DNA of 64,000 bases from Stenotrophomonas sp046736075 (GTDB lineage Bacteria; Pseudomonadota; Gammaproteobacteria; Xanthomonadales; Xanthomonadaceae): assembly GCF_046736075.1 (NCBI RefSeq), contig NZ_CP177163.1, positions 3,224,001 through 3,288,000 of the forward strand, in the 5' to 3' direction. Position 1 is the first letter of the stretch. Each line of letters opens with the position of its first letter. The position numbers were made by a program, and so were the translations under genes. Shown in pieces: positions 49,797-58,274 of the stretch. The notes below the pieces were generated by a model. It had not been told where the DNA came from and ran no database searches. It worked only from the letters and a program-made list of their open reading frames with translations.

Positions 49797-49845
49797 CGCG
49801 CCATCTGGAAATCGCCGAAACCCGCGTCGTTATTGGCTTTTCAGC

Positions 49846-49874
49846 TTGCGTGGGTAGGGGGCGACTGGTATAAA
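49846..49874 (+). promoter_or_regulatory. sigma-70 promoter of hupB
   Basis: TTGCGT (49846-49851), exactly 17 bases, TATAAA (49869-49874). It predicts a leader of about 120 bases before the hupB ATG. Confidence 0.8.
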
Positions 49875-50001
49875 AGCACCACTCGCGAGTCAGCAAAAAA
49901 CTGAATTCGGCGAACTGAGAACTTCACGGTATCCGGCTGCACTGCTGGTCGGATGCTTTACTGTCGAATACGCGGAATCCCCGCCAAAGGAGCTGTAGAG
50001 A

Positions 50002-50274
50002 ATGAACAAGACCGAATTGATCGACGCCGTTGCTGAAGCCGCCGACCTGACCAAGGCCGAGTCCAGCCGCGCCGTCGATGCCGTCATCGCTTCCGTCACC
50101 AAGGCCCTGAAGGGCGGTGAAGCGGTGACGCTGGTTGGCTTCGGCACGTTCCAGGTCCGCGCGCGCGCTGCCCGTACCGGCCGCAACCCGAAGACCGGCG
50201 ACACCATCAAGATCGCTGCTTCGAAGAATCCGTCGTTCAAGGCTGGCAAAGCCCTGAAGGATGCCGTAAACTAA
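50002..50274 (+). CDS. hupB: DNA-binding protein HU
   Basis: Histone-like nucleoid protein of 90 residues, the exact family length. Begins MNKTELIDAVAEAADLTKAES. The DNA-binding beta-arm region GFGTFQVRARAARTGRNPKTGDTI has the conserved Arg-Asn-Pro tip (about 58-66). The ribosome-binding site AAAGGAGCTGTAGAGA is strong. Codon use is highly biased, as for an abundant protein. It lies downstream of lon, as in E. coli. The stop codon is followed 11 bases later by tRNA-Val, so the transcripts probably overlap. Confidence 0.97.
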   Translation: MNKTELIDAVAEAADLTKAESSRAVDAVIASVTKALKGGEAVTLVGFGTFQVRARAARTGRNPKTGDTIKIAASKNPSFKAGKALKDAVN

Positions 50275-50285
50275 GCGGCTTGCTG

Positions 50286-50360
50286 GGGTGCTTAGCTCAG
50301 CGGTAGAGCGTCTCCTTTACACGGAGAGGGTCGGGGGTTCGAAACCCTCAGCACCCACCA
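50286..50360 (+). tRNA. tRNA-Val(TAC)
   Basis: Acceptor GGGTGCT/AGCACCC, anticodon TAC in TTTACAC, encoded CCA. It starts 11 bases after the hupB stop codon with no room for its own promoter in the gap. Confidence 0.96.
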
Positions 50361-50389
50361 AGCACTGCCAGTAACACAGGTTTGAAAGT

Positions 50390-50466
50390 GGAGCGGTAGT
50401 TCAGCTGGTTAGAATGCTGGCCTGTCACGCCGGAGGTCGCGGGTTCGAGTCCCGTCCGCTCCGCCA
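50390..50466 (+). tRNA. tRNA-Asp(GTC), copy 1
   Basis: Acceptor GGAGCGG/CCGCTCC, anticodon GTC in CTGTCAC, encoded GCCA end. Followed by a terminator-like hairpin (GGCCCCTGAGCAATCGGGGGCC plus T-rich, about 50474-50503). Confidence 0.97.
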
Positions 50467-50548
50467 CTACACCGGGCCCCTGAGCAATCGGGGGCCTTGT
50501 TTTCTGCAACGATGCGAGTCGCTGCGGTAAACAGAAGAGTCAAAGCGC

Positions 50549-50625
50549 GGAGCGGTAGTTCAGCTGGTTAGAATGCTGGCCTGTCACGCCGGAGGTCGCG
50601 GGTTCGAGTCCCGTCCGCTCCGCCA
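50549..50625 (+). tRNA. tRNA-Asp(GTC), copy 2
   Basis: Identical 77 bases to copy 1, 159 bases downstream. It shares the preceding AAGCGC. Confidence 0.97.
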
Positions 50626-50715
50626 GTTTCAAATAAATCCTCGAAAAGTAGTAAATCGGGGTAGGTTTTTCAGAATATCTTCGGATATAATGAGCGCCTG
50701 CAAAGTTTCAAGCGC

Positions 50716-50792
50716 GGAGCGGTAGTTCAGCTGGTTAGAATGCTGGCCTGTCACGCCGGAGGTCGCGGGTTCGAGTCCCGTCCGCTCCGCCA
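50716..50792 (+). tRNA. tRNA-Asp(GTC), copy 3
   Basis: Identical 77 bases. A TATAAT (50686-50691) lies 24 bases upstream and probably serves it. A GCCCCTGG-TGCAAA-CCAGGGGC hairpin with T-rich tail (50803-50833) ends the cluster. Confidence 0.97.
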
Positions 50793-50969
50793 ATTCTTGA
50801 AGGCCCCTGGTGCAAACCAGGGGCTTTTCTTTTGCGCGTTCGCCGGCCCCCGGGGTGATCCCGCCCTGCGCAGCCGCCAGGCGGCGCCGCATGCCGCCGC
50901 GCCGCTTTTGGAGCCGCGCCCGAAGCGGGTTACACTGCCCGGCTCGCCAATCAGGCCTTGATTCTTCCC

Positions 50970-52943
50970 ATGCTGCAGAAACTTCGCGACAAGACCTCAG
51001 GCTGGATCGTCACCGTGATCCTGGGGCTGCTGATGATTCCGTTCCTGTTCGTGATCGACAACAGCTACCTCGGTGGCGTCGGTGCGCAGAACGTGGCCAA
51101 GGTGGCGGCTCCGCCGACCTGGTGGAAGTCGGCGCCGTCATGGTGGCCGATGTCGTTCCTGTGGCAGCACCACGAGATCAGCTCGCAGGACTTCCGCGTG
51201 CGTTTCGAACAGGCCCGCCAGCAGGCGCGCCAGGAGCAGGGCGAGAACTTCGACCCGCGTGAGTTCGAAAGCACCGAGAACAAGCTGGCCGTGCTGGACC
51301 AGATGATCGACGAGCAGGTTGTGCGCCTGGCCGGCGAGCAGTCCGGCATCGTGATCGGCGACAAGGCCGTGCGCGACTACATCGTCTCGATCCCGGGGTT
51401 CATCGGGCCGGACGGCAAGTTCAACAACGACCAGTACCGCATCGCGCTGGCCAGCAGCAACCCGCCGCGTACCCCGACGCAGTTCGAAGCGCTGGTGCGC
51501 GAGAGCATCCAGCAGTCGGTCGTGCCCTCGGCGCTGCAGCTGTCCGGCTTCACCACCCAGGCCGAAGCCGAGCGTCTGATGAAGCTGCTGGGCGAAACGC
51601 GTGACGTGGAAATCGCCGCGCTGCCGGAAACGCCGGCCGATACCGCCGAGGTCACCGACGCGCAGATCAAGCAGTGGTACGACGCCCATCTGAAGGACTT
51701 CCGCCAGCCGGAGACGGTGACGCTGGAGTACGTCGAGATCAACGGCGCGACCCTGCCGGCTGCCGCGCCGGCCGACGAAGCCGCGCTGCGCAAGCGCTAT
51801 GAAGACGAGAAGGCACGTTTCGCCACGCCCGAACAGCGTCTGGCCTCGCACATCCTGATCGCCGCCGATGGCAGCGATCCGGCCAAGCTGAAGGCCGCCG
51901 AGGAAAAGGCGACGCGCATTGCCGCCGAAGCCAAGGCGCCGGGCGCCGATTTCGCCGCACTGGCCAAGGCCAACTCGGAAGATCCGGGTTCCAAGGACAC
52001 GGGTGGCGATCTGGGCTGGGTCGAACGCGGTGCGATGGTGAAGCCGTTCGAAGACGCGCTGTTCGCCATGAAGGCCGGTGAAGTGACCGGCCCGGTCAAG
52101 ACCGACTTCGGCTACCACGTGCTGCAGCTGCGCGAACTCAAGGGCGGCCAGGGCCGTGCGTTTGAAGAGGTGCGCGACCAGCTGGCCGCCGAGCAGCTCA
52201 AGGCCGACAACGACCGCGCGTTCACCGAACTCAGCGGCCGTCTGGTCGATCTGGTGTACAAGAACCCGACCTCGCTGGACGGCGCGGCCAAGGAGCTCGG
52301 CCTGCCGGTGCAGACCCTGGGGCCGTTCAACCGCGCCACCGCCAGCGGCATCGCCACCAATCCGGCCGTGCTGCGCGCGGCGTTCTCCGACGTCCTGACC
52401 CAGGACGGCACGGTCAGCGACCCGATCGAGCTGGAGCCGAACCACAGCGTCATGATCCGCGTCACCGAGCACAGCGCCGAGCAGGCCCTGCCGCTGGACA
52501 AGGCGCGCGAGCAGGTGATCGCCGCGATCCATGCCGACCGTACCCGCCAGGCGTCGGAGAAGGCGGTGGATGCTCTGCTGGCCAAGCTCAAGGCCGGCCA
52601 GACCCTGCAGACCCTGCAGGCCAGCGAGAAGCTGCAGATCAGCCCGCTGCCGGGCCTGCCGCGCACGCAGCCGGTCCCGACCCCGGAAATCAACCGCGCG
52701 GTGTTCTCCGCGGCGCAGCCGGCCGACGGCAAGCCGAGCTACGGCAAGGTTGAGGTGCAGGGTCGTTACCTGGTGTTCGCGGTGAACAAGGTCACCCCGG
52801 GCAACGTGGCCGAAGTGACCCCGCAGCAACAGCAGCAGCTCAAGGAGCAGCTGAGCCAGATCGACGGCATGGCGGCGGCCAAGGCCTACATCCAGGCCAT
52901 GCGCAAGCACTACAAGGTGCAGACCGAAGAAGCGAACCTGTAA
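50970..52943 (+). CDS. ppiD: PpiD-like periplasmic peptidyl-prolyl isomerase/chaperone
   Basis: Inner-membrane-anchored periplasmic chaperone of 657 residues (E. coli 623). The ATG at 50970 (MLQKLRDKTSGWIVTVILG) begins one transmembrane helix (about 13-35). A SurA-like N-terminal chaperone region follows. The parvulin domain (about 285-390) holds ASHILIAADGSD, FAALAKANSEDPGSKDTGGDLGWVERG and GPVKTDFGYHVLQL, the usual rotamase elements. A second, degenerate parvulin-like part and a Gln-rich stretch end the protein. It helps proteins leaving the Sec translocon. It is last in the tig-to-ppiD block. Confidence 0.92.
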   Translation: MLQKLRDKTSGWIVTVILGLLMIPFLFVIDNSYLGGVGAQNVAKVAAPPTWWKSAPSWWPMSFLWQHHEISSQDFRVRFEQARQQARQEQGENFDPREFESTENKLAVLDQMIDEQVVRLAGEQSGIVIGDKAVRDYIVSIPGFIGPDGKFNNDQYRIALASSNPPRTPTQFEALVRESIQQSVVPSALQLSGFTTQAEAERLMKLLGETRDVEIAALPETPADTAEVTDAQIKQWYDAHLKDFRQPETVTLEYVEINGATLPAAAPADEAALRKRYEDEKARFATPEQRLASHILIAADGSDPAKLKAAEEKATRIAAEAKAPGADFAALAKANSEDPGSKDTGGDLGWVERGAMVKPFEDALFAMKAGEVTGPVKTDFGYHVLQLRELKGGQGRAFEEVRDQLAAEQLKADNDRAFTELSGRLVDLVYKNPTSLDGAAKELGLPVQTLGPFNRATASGIATNPAVLRAAFSDVLTQDGTVSDPIELEPNHSVMIRVTEHSAEQALPLDKAREQVIAAIHADRTRQASEKAVDALLAKLKAGQTLQTLQASEKLQISPLPGLPRTQPVPTPEINRAVFSAAQPADGKPSYGKVEVQGRYLVFAVNKVTPGNVAEVTPQQQQQLKEQLSQIDGMAAAKAYIQAMRKHYKVQTEEANL

Positions 52944-52968
52944 CCGACCCCGGTTCCAGGGACAGCAG

Positions 52969-52993
52969 AAAGCCCGGCATTGCCGGGCTTTCT
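52969..52993 (+). terminator. rho-independent terminator of ppiD
   Basis: AAAGCCCGGC-AT-TGCCGGGCTTTC hairpin with a short T-containing tail. Confidence 0.85.
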
Positions 52994-53105
52994 GCGTTTT
53001 GTGTGGGGTGAAGGGTGGCTGGGGCAGAAACGGTGCTCCTCCCGTCCGTGTGGCACCCACCCATCGTGCGCGGAACCAGGCGCGGCGGCGGGGTTGGTCG
53101 GGCGC

Positions 53106-53199
53106 TGGGCCGCGATGCCCTTGTCGGCGAATGTCCCCCGGCGTCGGCCTGCGGCCGCCACCTCCTCCTTTACTTCGCCCACAAGGGCATCGCGGCCCA
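53106..53199. repeat. long-armed inverted-repeat element A
   Basis: Two 26-base arms (53106-53131 and 53174-53199; 25 of 26 complementary, TGGGCCGCGATGCCCTTGT type) enclose a 42-base core (53132-53173). The core recurs, inverted, as the core of element B. Together A and B occupy most of a 470-base gap that holds no credible gene. Confidence 0.82.
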
Positions 53200-53265
53200 C
53201 GTGTCGAGACGGTTGGCGCTTCAAAGCACTGCTTTCCTGCGCGCGCACCGCAAGCCGAGCGTCGT

Positions 53266-53357
53266 CGCGGTGCGCAGGCCCCAGGGCAACGTAAAGGAGG
53301 AGGGGACGACCGCAGGCCGGCGCCGGGGGACAGTTGCCCAGGGGCCTGCGGGCCGCG
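53266..53357. repeat. long-armed inverted-repeat element B
   Basis: Arms 53266-53290 and 53333-53357 (about 22 of 25 complementary) enclose a 42-base core at 53291-53332. This core is the reverse complement of the core of element A at 38 of 42 positions. The arms are unrelated to those of A. The layout (different arms, shared core) is the same in both. Confidence 0.78.
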
Positions 53358-53462
53358 ACGGGGCCCTTCACGCTCGCGGGAGACTTGATCGGAAACACCG
53401 CAGTGCGTATCTGTCCGGGCTCTTGAAATGAGCCGATCCACCTTTCAAAGGAAAAAAGACCC

Positions 53463-53491
53463 AAAAAAAAGCCCGGCATCGCCGGGCCTTT
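53463..53491 (-). terminator. rho-independent terminator of mltD
   Basis: On the minus strand, AAGGCCCGGC-GATG-CCGGGC followed by eight T residues, 26 bases after the mltD stop. Confidence 0.88.
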
Positions 53492-53516
53492 GACGCGTGT
53501 TGACCGGGACCCTGGC

Positions 53517-54734
53517 TCAGTCTTCGACCCGCAGCACCGCGCCGGGCTTGAGCACGCTGCTGCCGGACAACCCGTTGAGCGACAGCAGGGCCTTGAGCGG
53601 CATGCCGTAGCGGCGCGCGATGGTCCAGGCCGACTCGCCGTCGCGCACAGTGTGGCGGCGGCTGCGCGGGCGATCGGCGCTGGCCACCGTGCGGCTGGCG
53701 GCCGGGGCCGGCGCATTGCGCGGGCTGGTGGCTTCCGCCGGGGCGGAGGAAGGCGCGCTGGCCACGCTGGCGACACTGACGCTGGCATCCACCGGCGCGT
53801 GCGTGGTCGGGGCCAGCAGGGTCACCTGGCCGGAGGGGCGGCCCTTGCCGCTGGCCAAGGCCGGGTTGAGGCGGGCGATGCGGGCCGGGTCCAGCGAGCG
53901 CTGGGCAGCCCATTGCTGCACGCTGGTGCCGGCTGGCAGGGTGTGGCCCTTGAGCACCGGCACGGTGCGGTCCAGCGAGGCCATCACCGCCGGCTCGGTC
54001 TCGGCATCTTCAAGCACGCAGGCCAGCGCGTGCAGCTTCTCGACGTAGGCGTACGTGATCGGCGACAGGCCCGGCAGCTCGGCGGGGCGCGCGTTCTGCG
54101 CGTTCATGCCGGCTTTGCGCAGCGACTGCAGCACCCGGTACTCGCCGGCGTTGTAGGCCATCGTGGCCAGGCGCCAGTCGCCGCCGAACATGCCGTGCAG
54201 GGTCTTGAGGTAACGCACCGCCGCCTGGGTCGAATCCACCGCGGACAGGCGGCCGTCGTAGCCCGGCGTCATCTGCACGCGATGGTTCTTGGCGGTGGTG
54301 GCGATGAACTGCCACAGGCCGGTCGGGCCGCTGCCGTTGCGGGCGTTGGGGCGGTAGCCGCTTTCCACGAACGGGATCAGCGCGAATTCGGTCGGCAGAT
54401 CGGCCTTGCGCAGCTCTTCGACCACATAGCCGAACAGCACCAGGGCGTCATCGTCCTGGTTGGCAAGGCGGGAAGGCGCGTGGGCAAACTGCTTCTGCCA
54501 GCGGGGGCTGGTGGCCTCGGTATTGCAGGTCGGCTCGGCCAGGCCCTCACGGAAACTGGCGAAGATCTCCTGGCCATTGCGTACCGACGGCGGCGGCAGG
54601 GCGGACGGGTCCAGCGGCAGCGAGGACAGGCCCGCGACGTTCTGCGACATTCCGGCGGTCAACGACTGGGCGCCCGCGCTGCCGGCCACGGCGATGGCCA
54701 GGCCGAGCGCGAGCGGCAACAATCGCCGACTCAC
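53517..54734 (-). CDS. mltD: MltD-like membrane-bound lytic transglycosylase with LysM
   Basis: Cuts peptidoglycan glycan strands with formation of 1,6-anhydro-MurNAc ends; periplasmic. It has 405 residues (E. coli 452). It starts at a GTG that overlaps the gloB stop (GTGA). Signal peptide MSRRLLPLALGLAIAVAGSAGA. The SLT catalytic domain (about 105-250) has the Glu in ALIPFVESGYRPNARNGSGPTGLWQF, then TMAYNAGEYRV. A weak LysM-like segment sits at about 265-305. A clear C-terminal LysM (HTVRDGESAWTIARRYGMPLKALLSLNGL) occupies about 352-400. Confidence 0.92.
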   Translation of the reverse strand: MSRRLLPLALGLAIAVAGSAGAQSLTAGMSQNVAGLSSLPLDPSALPPPSVRNGQEIFASFREGLAEPTCNTEATSPRWQKQFAHAPSRLANQDDDALVLFGYVVEELRKADLPTEFALIPFVESGYRPNARNGSGPTGLWQFIATTAKNHRVQMTPGYDGRLSAVDSTQAAVRYLKTLHGMFGGDWRLATMAYNAGEYRVLQSLRKAGMNAQNARPAELPGLSPITYAYVEKLHALACVLEDAETEPAVMASLDRTVPVLKGHTLPAGTSVQQWAAQRSLDPARIARLNPALASGKGRPSGQVTLLAPTTHAPVDASVSVASVASAPSSAPAEATSPRNAPAPAASRTVASADRPRSRRHTVRDGESAWTIARRYGMPLKALLSLNGLSGSSVLKPGAVLRVED

Positions 54735-55498
54735 GTACTGAATCCGTCTTTCCAGCGCCGCAGACCGGCGACCACGTCGACTTCATCGGTGACGGGACGA
54801 CCCAGGTGGGCACTGACGGCCTGCTGGATCACGGGGGCGCGGGTACGCAGGAACGGGTTGCATTGCAGTTCGCTTGCCAGGGTTACCGGCAGCGTGGGGC
54901 GGTCATCGCGGCGCATGGCCAAAGCCTCCTCATGGCGCTGCGACAACGCAGCGTTGGTGGGGTCGACATGCCGCGCGAAGACGGCATTTGACACGGTGTA
55001 CTCGTGGGCGCAACAGACCAGCAGTTGCGACGGCAGGGACGCCAGCTTGTGCAGCGATGCCAGAAGCTGGGACGGCGTACCTTCGAACATGCGCCCACAG
55101 CCCAGGCTGAACAGCGCATCGCCACTGAAAAGATGTTCAGCGGTGTGAAACGCGACATGGCTCCGGGTGTGCCCGGGCACGGATACTACGTGCAACCCCA
55201 GCCCCAATGCCTGAATGCATTCACCTTCGGCCACCCGATGGGCGGGCAGGGCGATCCGCGGTTCGACCGGTGCATACACCGCCACCCCCGGAAAACGGGC
55301 CTGCAGCTCGGCCACGCCGCCGATGTGATCGTCGTGGTGGTGGGTGAGCAGAATGGCCTCTGGACGCCAGTCCTGCTGCGCTGCGGCAGCCAGCACGGGC
55401 GCCGCCTGGCCGGGGTCGATGATCAACGCACGGCCGTCGTCGGCGACCAGCGTCCAGATGTAATTGTCCGCGAACGCGGGCAGGGCGGTCAGTCGCAT
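54731..55498 (-). CDS. gloB: hydroxyacylglutathione hydrolase (glyoxalase II)
   Basis: Hydrolyses S-lactoylglutathione to lactate and glutathione, the second step of methylglyoxal removal. It has 255 residues (E. coli 251). A metallo-beta-lactamase fold with binuclear metal ligands in LLTHHHDDHIGG (THxHxDH), GHTRSHVAFH, SGDALFSLGCGRMFEG and CAHEYT. The C-terminal substrate region has NPFLRT. It starts at MRLTALPAFADNYIW. It overlaps mltD by four bases and is divergent from the methyltransferase gene, whose ATG is 12 bases away. Confidence 0.95.
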   Translation of the reverse strand: MRLTALPAFADNYIWTLVADDGRALIIDPGQAAPVLAAAAQQDWRPEAILLTHHHDDHIGGVAELQARFPGVAVYAPVEPRIALPAHRVAEGECIQALGLGLHVVSVPGHTRSHVAFHTAEHLFSGDALFSLGCGRMFEGTPSQLLASLHKLASLPSQLLVCCAHEYTVSNAVFARHVDPTNAALSQRHEEALAMRRDDRPTLPVTLASELQCNPFLRTRAPVIQQAVSAHLGRPVTDEVDVVAGLRRWKDGFST

Positions 55499-55509
55499 AG
55501 AATTGGACC

Positions 55510-56154
55510 ATGCCCGCCGCGCCGCGCCCCCGTCAAGCGACAGTCGCATCCTGGTTTGATACTGAACCGGCGCATGCGTTGCGCCGCCTGGAGTTCGAGC
55601 GCCTGCAACCGCTGCTGTCCGCGCACCCGGTGACGCCGTGGCTGTGGATCGCCCCGACCCCGGCGTGGCTGGAGCAGGCGACGCTGCCCGGGCGCGGCCT
55701 GCGCCTGTACCGGCAGGCCGATGGCTATGCCGGCGAGGCGCGTTGCAGCCTGCCGCTGCCGCTGCCGGACGAAAGCGTCAATGCCATCGTCCTGCAGCAC
55801 GTTACCGCCCGTGACGCCGAGCGGTTGATCGACGAATGCACGCGCGTGCTGATGCCCGGCGGCCGCCTGTGGCTGTCCACGCTCAACCCGTTCAGCCCGT
55901 GGCGCAGCCAATGGCGCCGGCACGGCCTGGTGGTGCGCTCGCCACAGCGCCTGCGGCACACCCTGGCCCAGGCGGGGCTCACCTGCGAGGAGCTGCACTA
56001 CCTCGGCCCGATGTGGCGCGACCGCGCGCCCGACCGTGGCAGCCTGGCGCCGCTGCGCGCGGCCTGCCTGTTCACCGCTGAAAAACGCACCCTGGCCCTG
56101 CCGGGGCCAACGCCACTGCCGGTACGCCGTTGGCACGGCACCGTGGCGACCTGA
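55510..56154 (+). CDS. class I SAM-dependent methyltransferase (YafS-like)
   Basis: Protein of 214 residues with a partial Rossmann methyltransferase fold. The post-I/IV region has ADGYAGEARCSLPLPLPDESVNAIVLQHVT and the following LIDECTRVLMPGGRLWLSTLNP (motif post-III, about 100-130). Motif I is not the classic glycine loop, so cofactor binding is inferred from family similarity. The gene order gloB, methyltransferase, rnhA, dnaQ is the same as gloB-yafS-rnhA-dnaQ in E. coli. Substrate unknown. Confidence 0.83.
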   Translation: MPAAPRPRQATVASWFDTEPAHALRRLEFERLQPLLSAHPVTPWLWIAPTPAWLEQATLPGRGLRLYRQADGYAGEARCSLPLPLPDESVNAIVLQHVTARDAERLIDECTRVLMPGGRLWLSTLNPFSPWRSQWRRHGLVVRSPQRLRHTLAQAGLTCEELHYLGPMWRDRAPDRGSLAPLRAACLFTAEKRTLALPGPTPLPVRRWHGTVAT

Positions 56155-56165
56155 TCTGGACTGCA

Positions 56166-56618
56166 ATGAAAACAATTGAAATACACACCGACGGCTCCTG
56201 CCTTGGCAACCCCGGCCCCGGCGGCTGGGCGGCGCTGCTGCGCTACAACGCGCACGAGCGCGAGCTGAGCGGCGGTGAAGCGCACACCACCAACAACCGG
56301 ATGGAGCTGATGGCGGCCATTTCCGGGTTGGAGGCGCTGACCGAGCCATGCAACATCGTGCTGTTCACCGATTCCCAGTATGTGCGCCAGGGGCTGACCC
56401 AGTGGATGCCGGGCTGGATCCGCAAGAACTGGAAGACCGCCGGCGGCGACCCGGTCAAGAACCGCGAACTGTGGGAGCGCCTGCATGCCGCCACGCTGCG
56501 CCACACCATCGACTGGCGCTGGGTGAAGGGGCATTCCGGTGACCCGGACAACGAGCGTGTGGACCAGCTCGCCCGCGACGCCGCCATCCGGATCCGTGCG
56601 GCAGGACCGGTACACTGA
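56166..56618 (+). CDS. rnhA: ribonuclease HI
   Basis: Degrades RNA in RNA-DNA hybrids, 150 residues (E. coli 155). All catalytic carboxylates are in place: Asp in IHTDGSCLGNPGPGG, Glu in NNRMELMAA, Asp in FTDSQYV and the last Asp in GHSGDPDNERVDQLA, where the loop has SGDPDNER. The ATG at 56166 is 12 bases after the upstream stop codon. It is followed by dnaQ with a 4-base gap. Confidence 0.97.
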   Translation: MKTIEIHTDGSCLGNPGPGGWAALLRYNAHERELSGGEAHTTNNRMELMAAISGLEALTEPCNIVLFTDSQYVRQGLTQWMPGWIRKNWKTAGGDPVKNRELWERLHAATLRHTIDWRWVKGHSGDPDNERVDQLARDAAIRIRAAGPVH

Positions 56619-56622
56619 GCCC

Positions 56623-57354
56623 ATGCGTCAGATCATCCTAGATACCGAAACCACCGGCCTGGAGTGGAAGAAGGGCAACCGCGTCGTCGAAATCGGCTGC
56701 GTGGAGTACCTCGAGCGCCGGCCCAGCGGCAACCACTTCCATCGCTACCTCAAGCCGGACTGCGAGTTCGAACCCGGCGCGCAGGAAGTCACCGGCCTGA
56801 CCCTGGAGTTCCTCGCCGACAAACCCACGTTCGCCGAGATTGCCGAGGAATTCCTGGCCTTCATCGACGGCGCCGAGCTGATCATCCACAACGCGTCGTT
56901 CGATCTGGGCTTCCTGGACAACGAGCTGTCGCTGCTGGGCGATCAGTACGGCCGGATCACTGATCGCTGCCCGGTCATCGATACGCTGAAGATGGCCCGC
57001 GAACGCTTCCCGGGCCAGCGCAACTCGCTGGATGCGCTGTGCAAGCGGCTGGGCGTGGACAACGCGCATCGCCAGTTGCACGGCGGCCTGCTCGATGCCC
57101 AGATCCTGGGCGATGTGTACATCGCGCTGACCTCGGGCCAGGAGGAAATCGGCTTCGGGTCGGCTGACGATGGCCGGCCGGGCACGGCCCACGCCCAGGC
57201 CTTCGACACCTCGCGCCTGCTGCCGCGCCCGCGCGTGGTGGCCACCGCCTCTGAGCTGGAGGCCCATGAGGCGCGCTTGGCCAAGCTGCGCAAGAAGGCC
57301 GGTCGCGCCATCTGGGACGGCGAGCCGGAGATCGCCGAAGCCGCCAGCGCCTGA
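56623..57354 (+). CDS. dnaQ: DNA polymerase III epsilon subunit
   Basis: Proofreading 3'-5' exonuclease, 243 residues (E. coli 243). DEDDh motifs: Exo I in ILDTETTGLEWKKG, Exo II in IIHNASFDLGFLDNEL and Exo III in HRQLHGGLLDAQIL (His then Asp). The C-terminal tail that binds alpha is less conserved (ARLAKLRKKAGRAIWDGEPE). It starts 4 bases after rnhA, likely co-translated. In E. coli dnaQ and rnhA are divergent; here they are in tandem on the same strand. Confidence 0.96.
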   Translation: MRQIILDTETTGLEWKKGNRVVEIGCVEYLERRPSGNHFHRYLKPDCEFEPGAQEVTGLTLEFLADKPTFAEIAEEFLAFIDGAELIIHNASFDLGFLDNELSLLGDQYGRITDRCPVIDTLKMARERFPGQRNSLDALCKRLGVDNAHRQLHGGLLDAQILGDVYIALTSGQEEIGFGSADDGRPGTAHAQAFDTSRLLPRPRVVATASELEAHEARLAKLRKKAGRAIWDGEPEIAEAASA

Positions 57355-57363
57355 GCGCAGCGC

Positions 57364-57386
57364 AGCCGACCAGCGGTCGGCTCTAC
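57364..57386 (-). repeat. SMAG/REP element after dnaQ
   Basis: On the minus strand GTAGAGCCGACC-GCT-GGTCGGCT, with the GTAG head and GACC/GGTC core. It lies between the convergent dnaQ and PP2C genes. Confidence 0.8.
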
Positions 57387-57402
57387 CGGTGCGGTTGCCG
57401 CG

Positions 57403-58107
57403 TCAGTGGCAGCGCACCAGGATCACGGTGATGTTGTCCGAGCCGCCGCCATCCAGTGCGGCGGCCACCAGGGTATCCACGCATTCCTGCGCGCTGGCGT
57501 CGTCGAAGGCGAGGGTGCGGGCGATCCCCTGGTCCTCCACTTCTTCGGTGAGGCCGTCGCTGCACAGCAGCAGCTGCATGCCGGGGCGCAGTTCGCCGGT
57601 GGTGGTGGCCACGTTCAAGTGCGCCGGGTCGGTCACCCCCAGCGCCTGGGTCACCACGTTGCGGTGCGGGTGCGCGCGCGCCTGTTCGGCGGTCAGGTTG
57701 CCCTGGCTGACCATTTCCTGGACCACGCTATGATCCTGGCTCAGCTGGGCCAACGTGCCGTCGCGCCACAGGTAGGCCCGGCTGTCGCCGACCCACGCCA
57801 CTTCGTAGCGATTGCCCTGCACGCGCGCGGCGACCACGGTGGTGCCCATCGGCAGGCTGTCGTTGCGGCGACGCGAGGTGCGGATGATTTCCTCATCGGC
57901 TACACGGATCGCCTGGGCGAGGGTGGCGCCGCGACGGATCTCGCGCACGATGGTCTCGCGGGCCAGGGCGCTGGCGACCTCGCCGCAGGCATGGCCGCCC
58001 ATGCCGTCGGCCACCAGCCACAGGGCCAGCTCCCCGTCGCCGTAGTAGGTGTCCTCGTTGAGGTCACGGCGCAGGCCGGGGTGGGTGAGGTGTCCGAATT
58101 CGATCAT
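57403..58107 (-). CDS. PP2C-family serine/threonine phosphatase
   Basis: Metal-dependent protein phosphatase of 234 residues, similar to PrpC/Stp. Starts MIEFGHLTHPGLRRDLNEDT, where the PP2C fold begins. Metal-binding motifs: LRRDLNEDTYYGD, WLVADGMGGHACGEVAS, VAWVGDSRAYLWRDG, SQDHSVVQEMV, LLLCSDGLTEEVED and the last DGGGSDNITVILV. No kinase gene is adjacent, so its protein targets are unknown; in related bacteria it reverses Ser/Thr kinase or T6SS-linked signalling. Longer in-frame starts exist upstream but look unlike the family. Confidence 0.92.
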   Translation of the reverse strand: MIEFGHLTHPGLRRDLNEDTYYGDGELALWLVADGMGGHACGEVASALARETIVREIRRGATLAQAIRVADEEIIRTSRRRNDSLPMGTTVVAARVQGNRYEVAWVGDSRAYLWRDGTLAQLSQDHSVVQEMVSQGNLTAEQARAHPHRNVVTQALGVTDPAHLNVATTTGELRPGMQLLLCSDGLTEEVEDQGIARTLAFDDASAQECVDTLVAAALDGGGSDNITVILVRCH

Positions 58108-58274
58108 GGCGGGGCGATGGCCGGGGATTGTTGCGGGGATGAACGGCATGATCGCGGCCCGCCGGACATCCGGCAAGGCATCCATACAGAAGAAATTCAC
58201 TTCATTGCACGCAATGACTTGTCGTCGGCGCGTCCTGCCCGTATCATTCGCTCCCCGGTTCGCCGGGACCATCT

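Noticed and set aside
52910..53788. A minus-strand open frame covering the inverted-repeat elements.
   Set aside because: It overlaps the mltD terminator and both repeat elements, and its codons follow no bias. It is non-coding.
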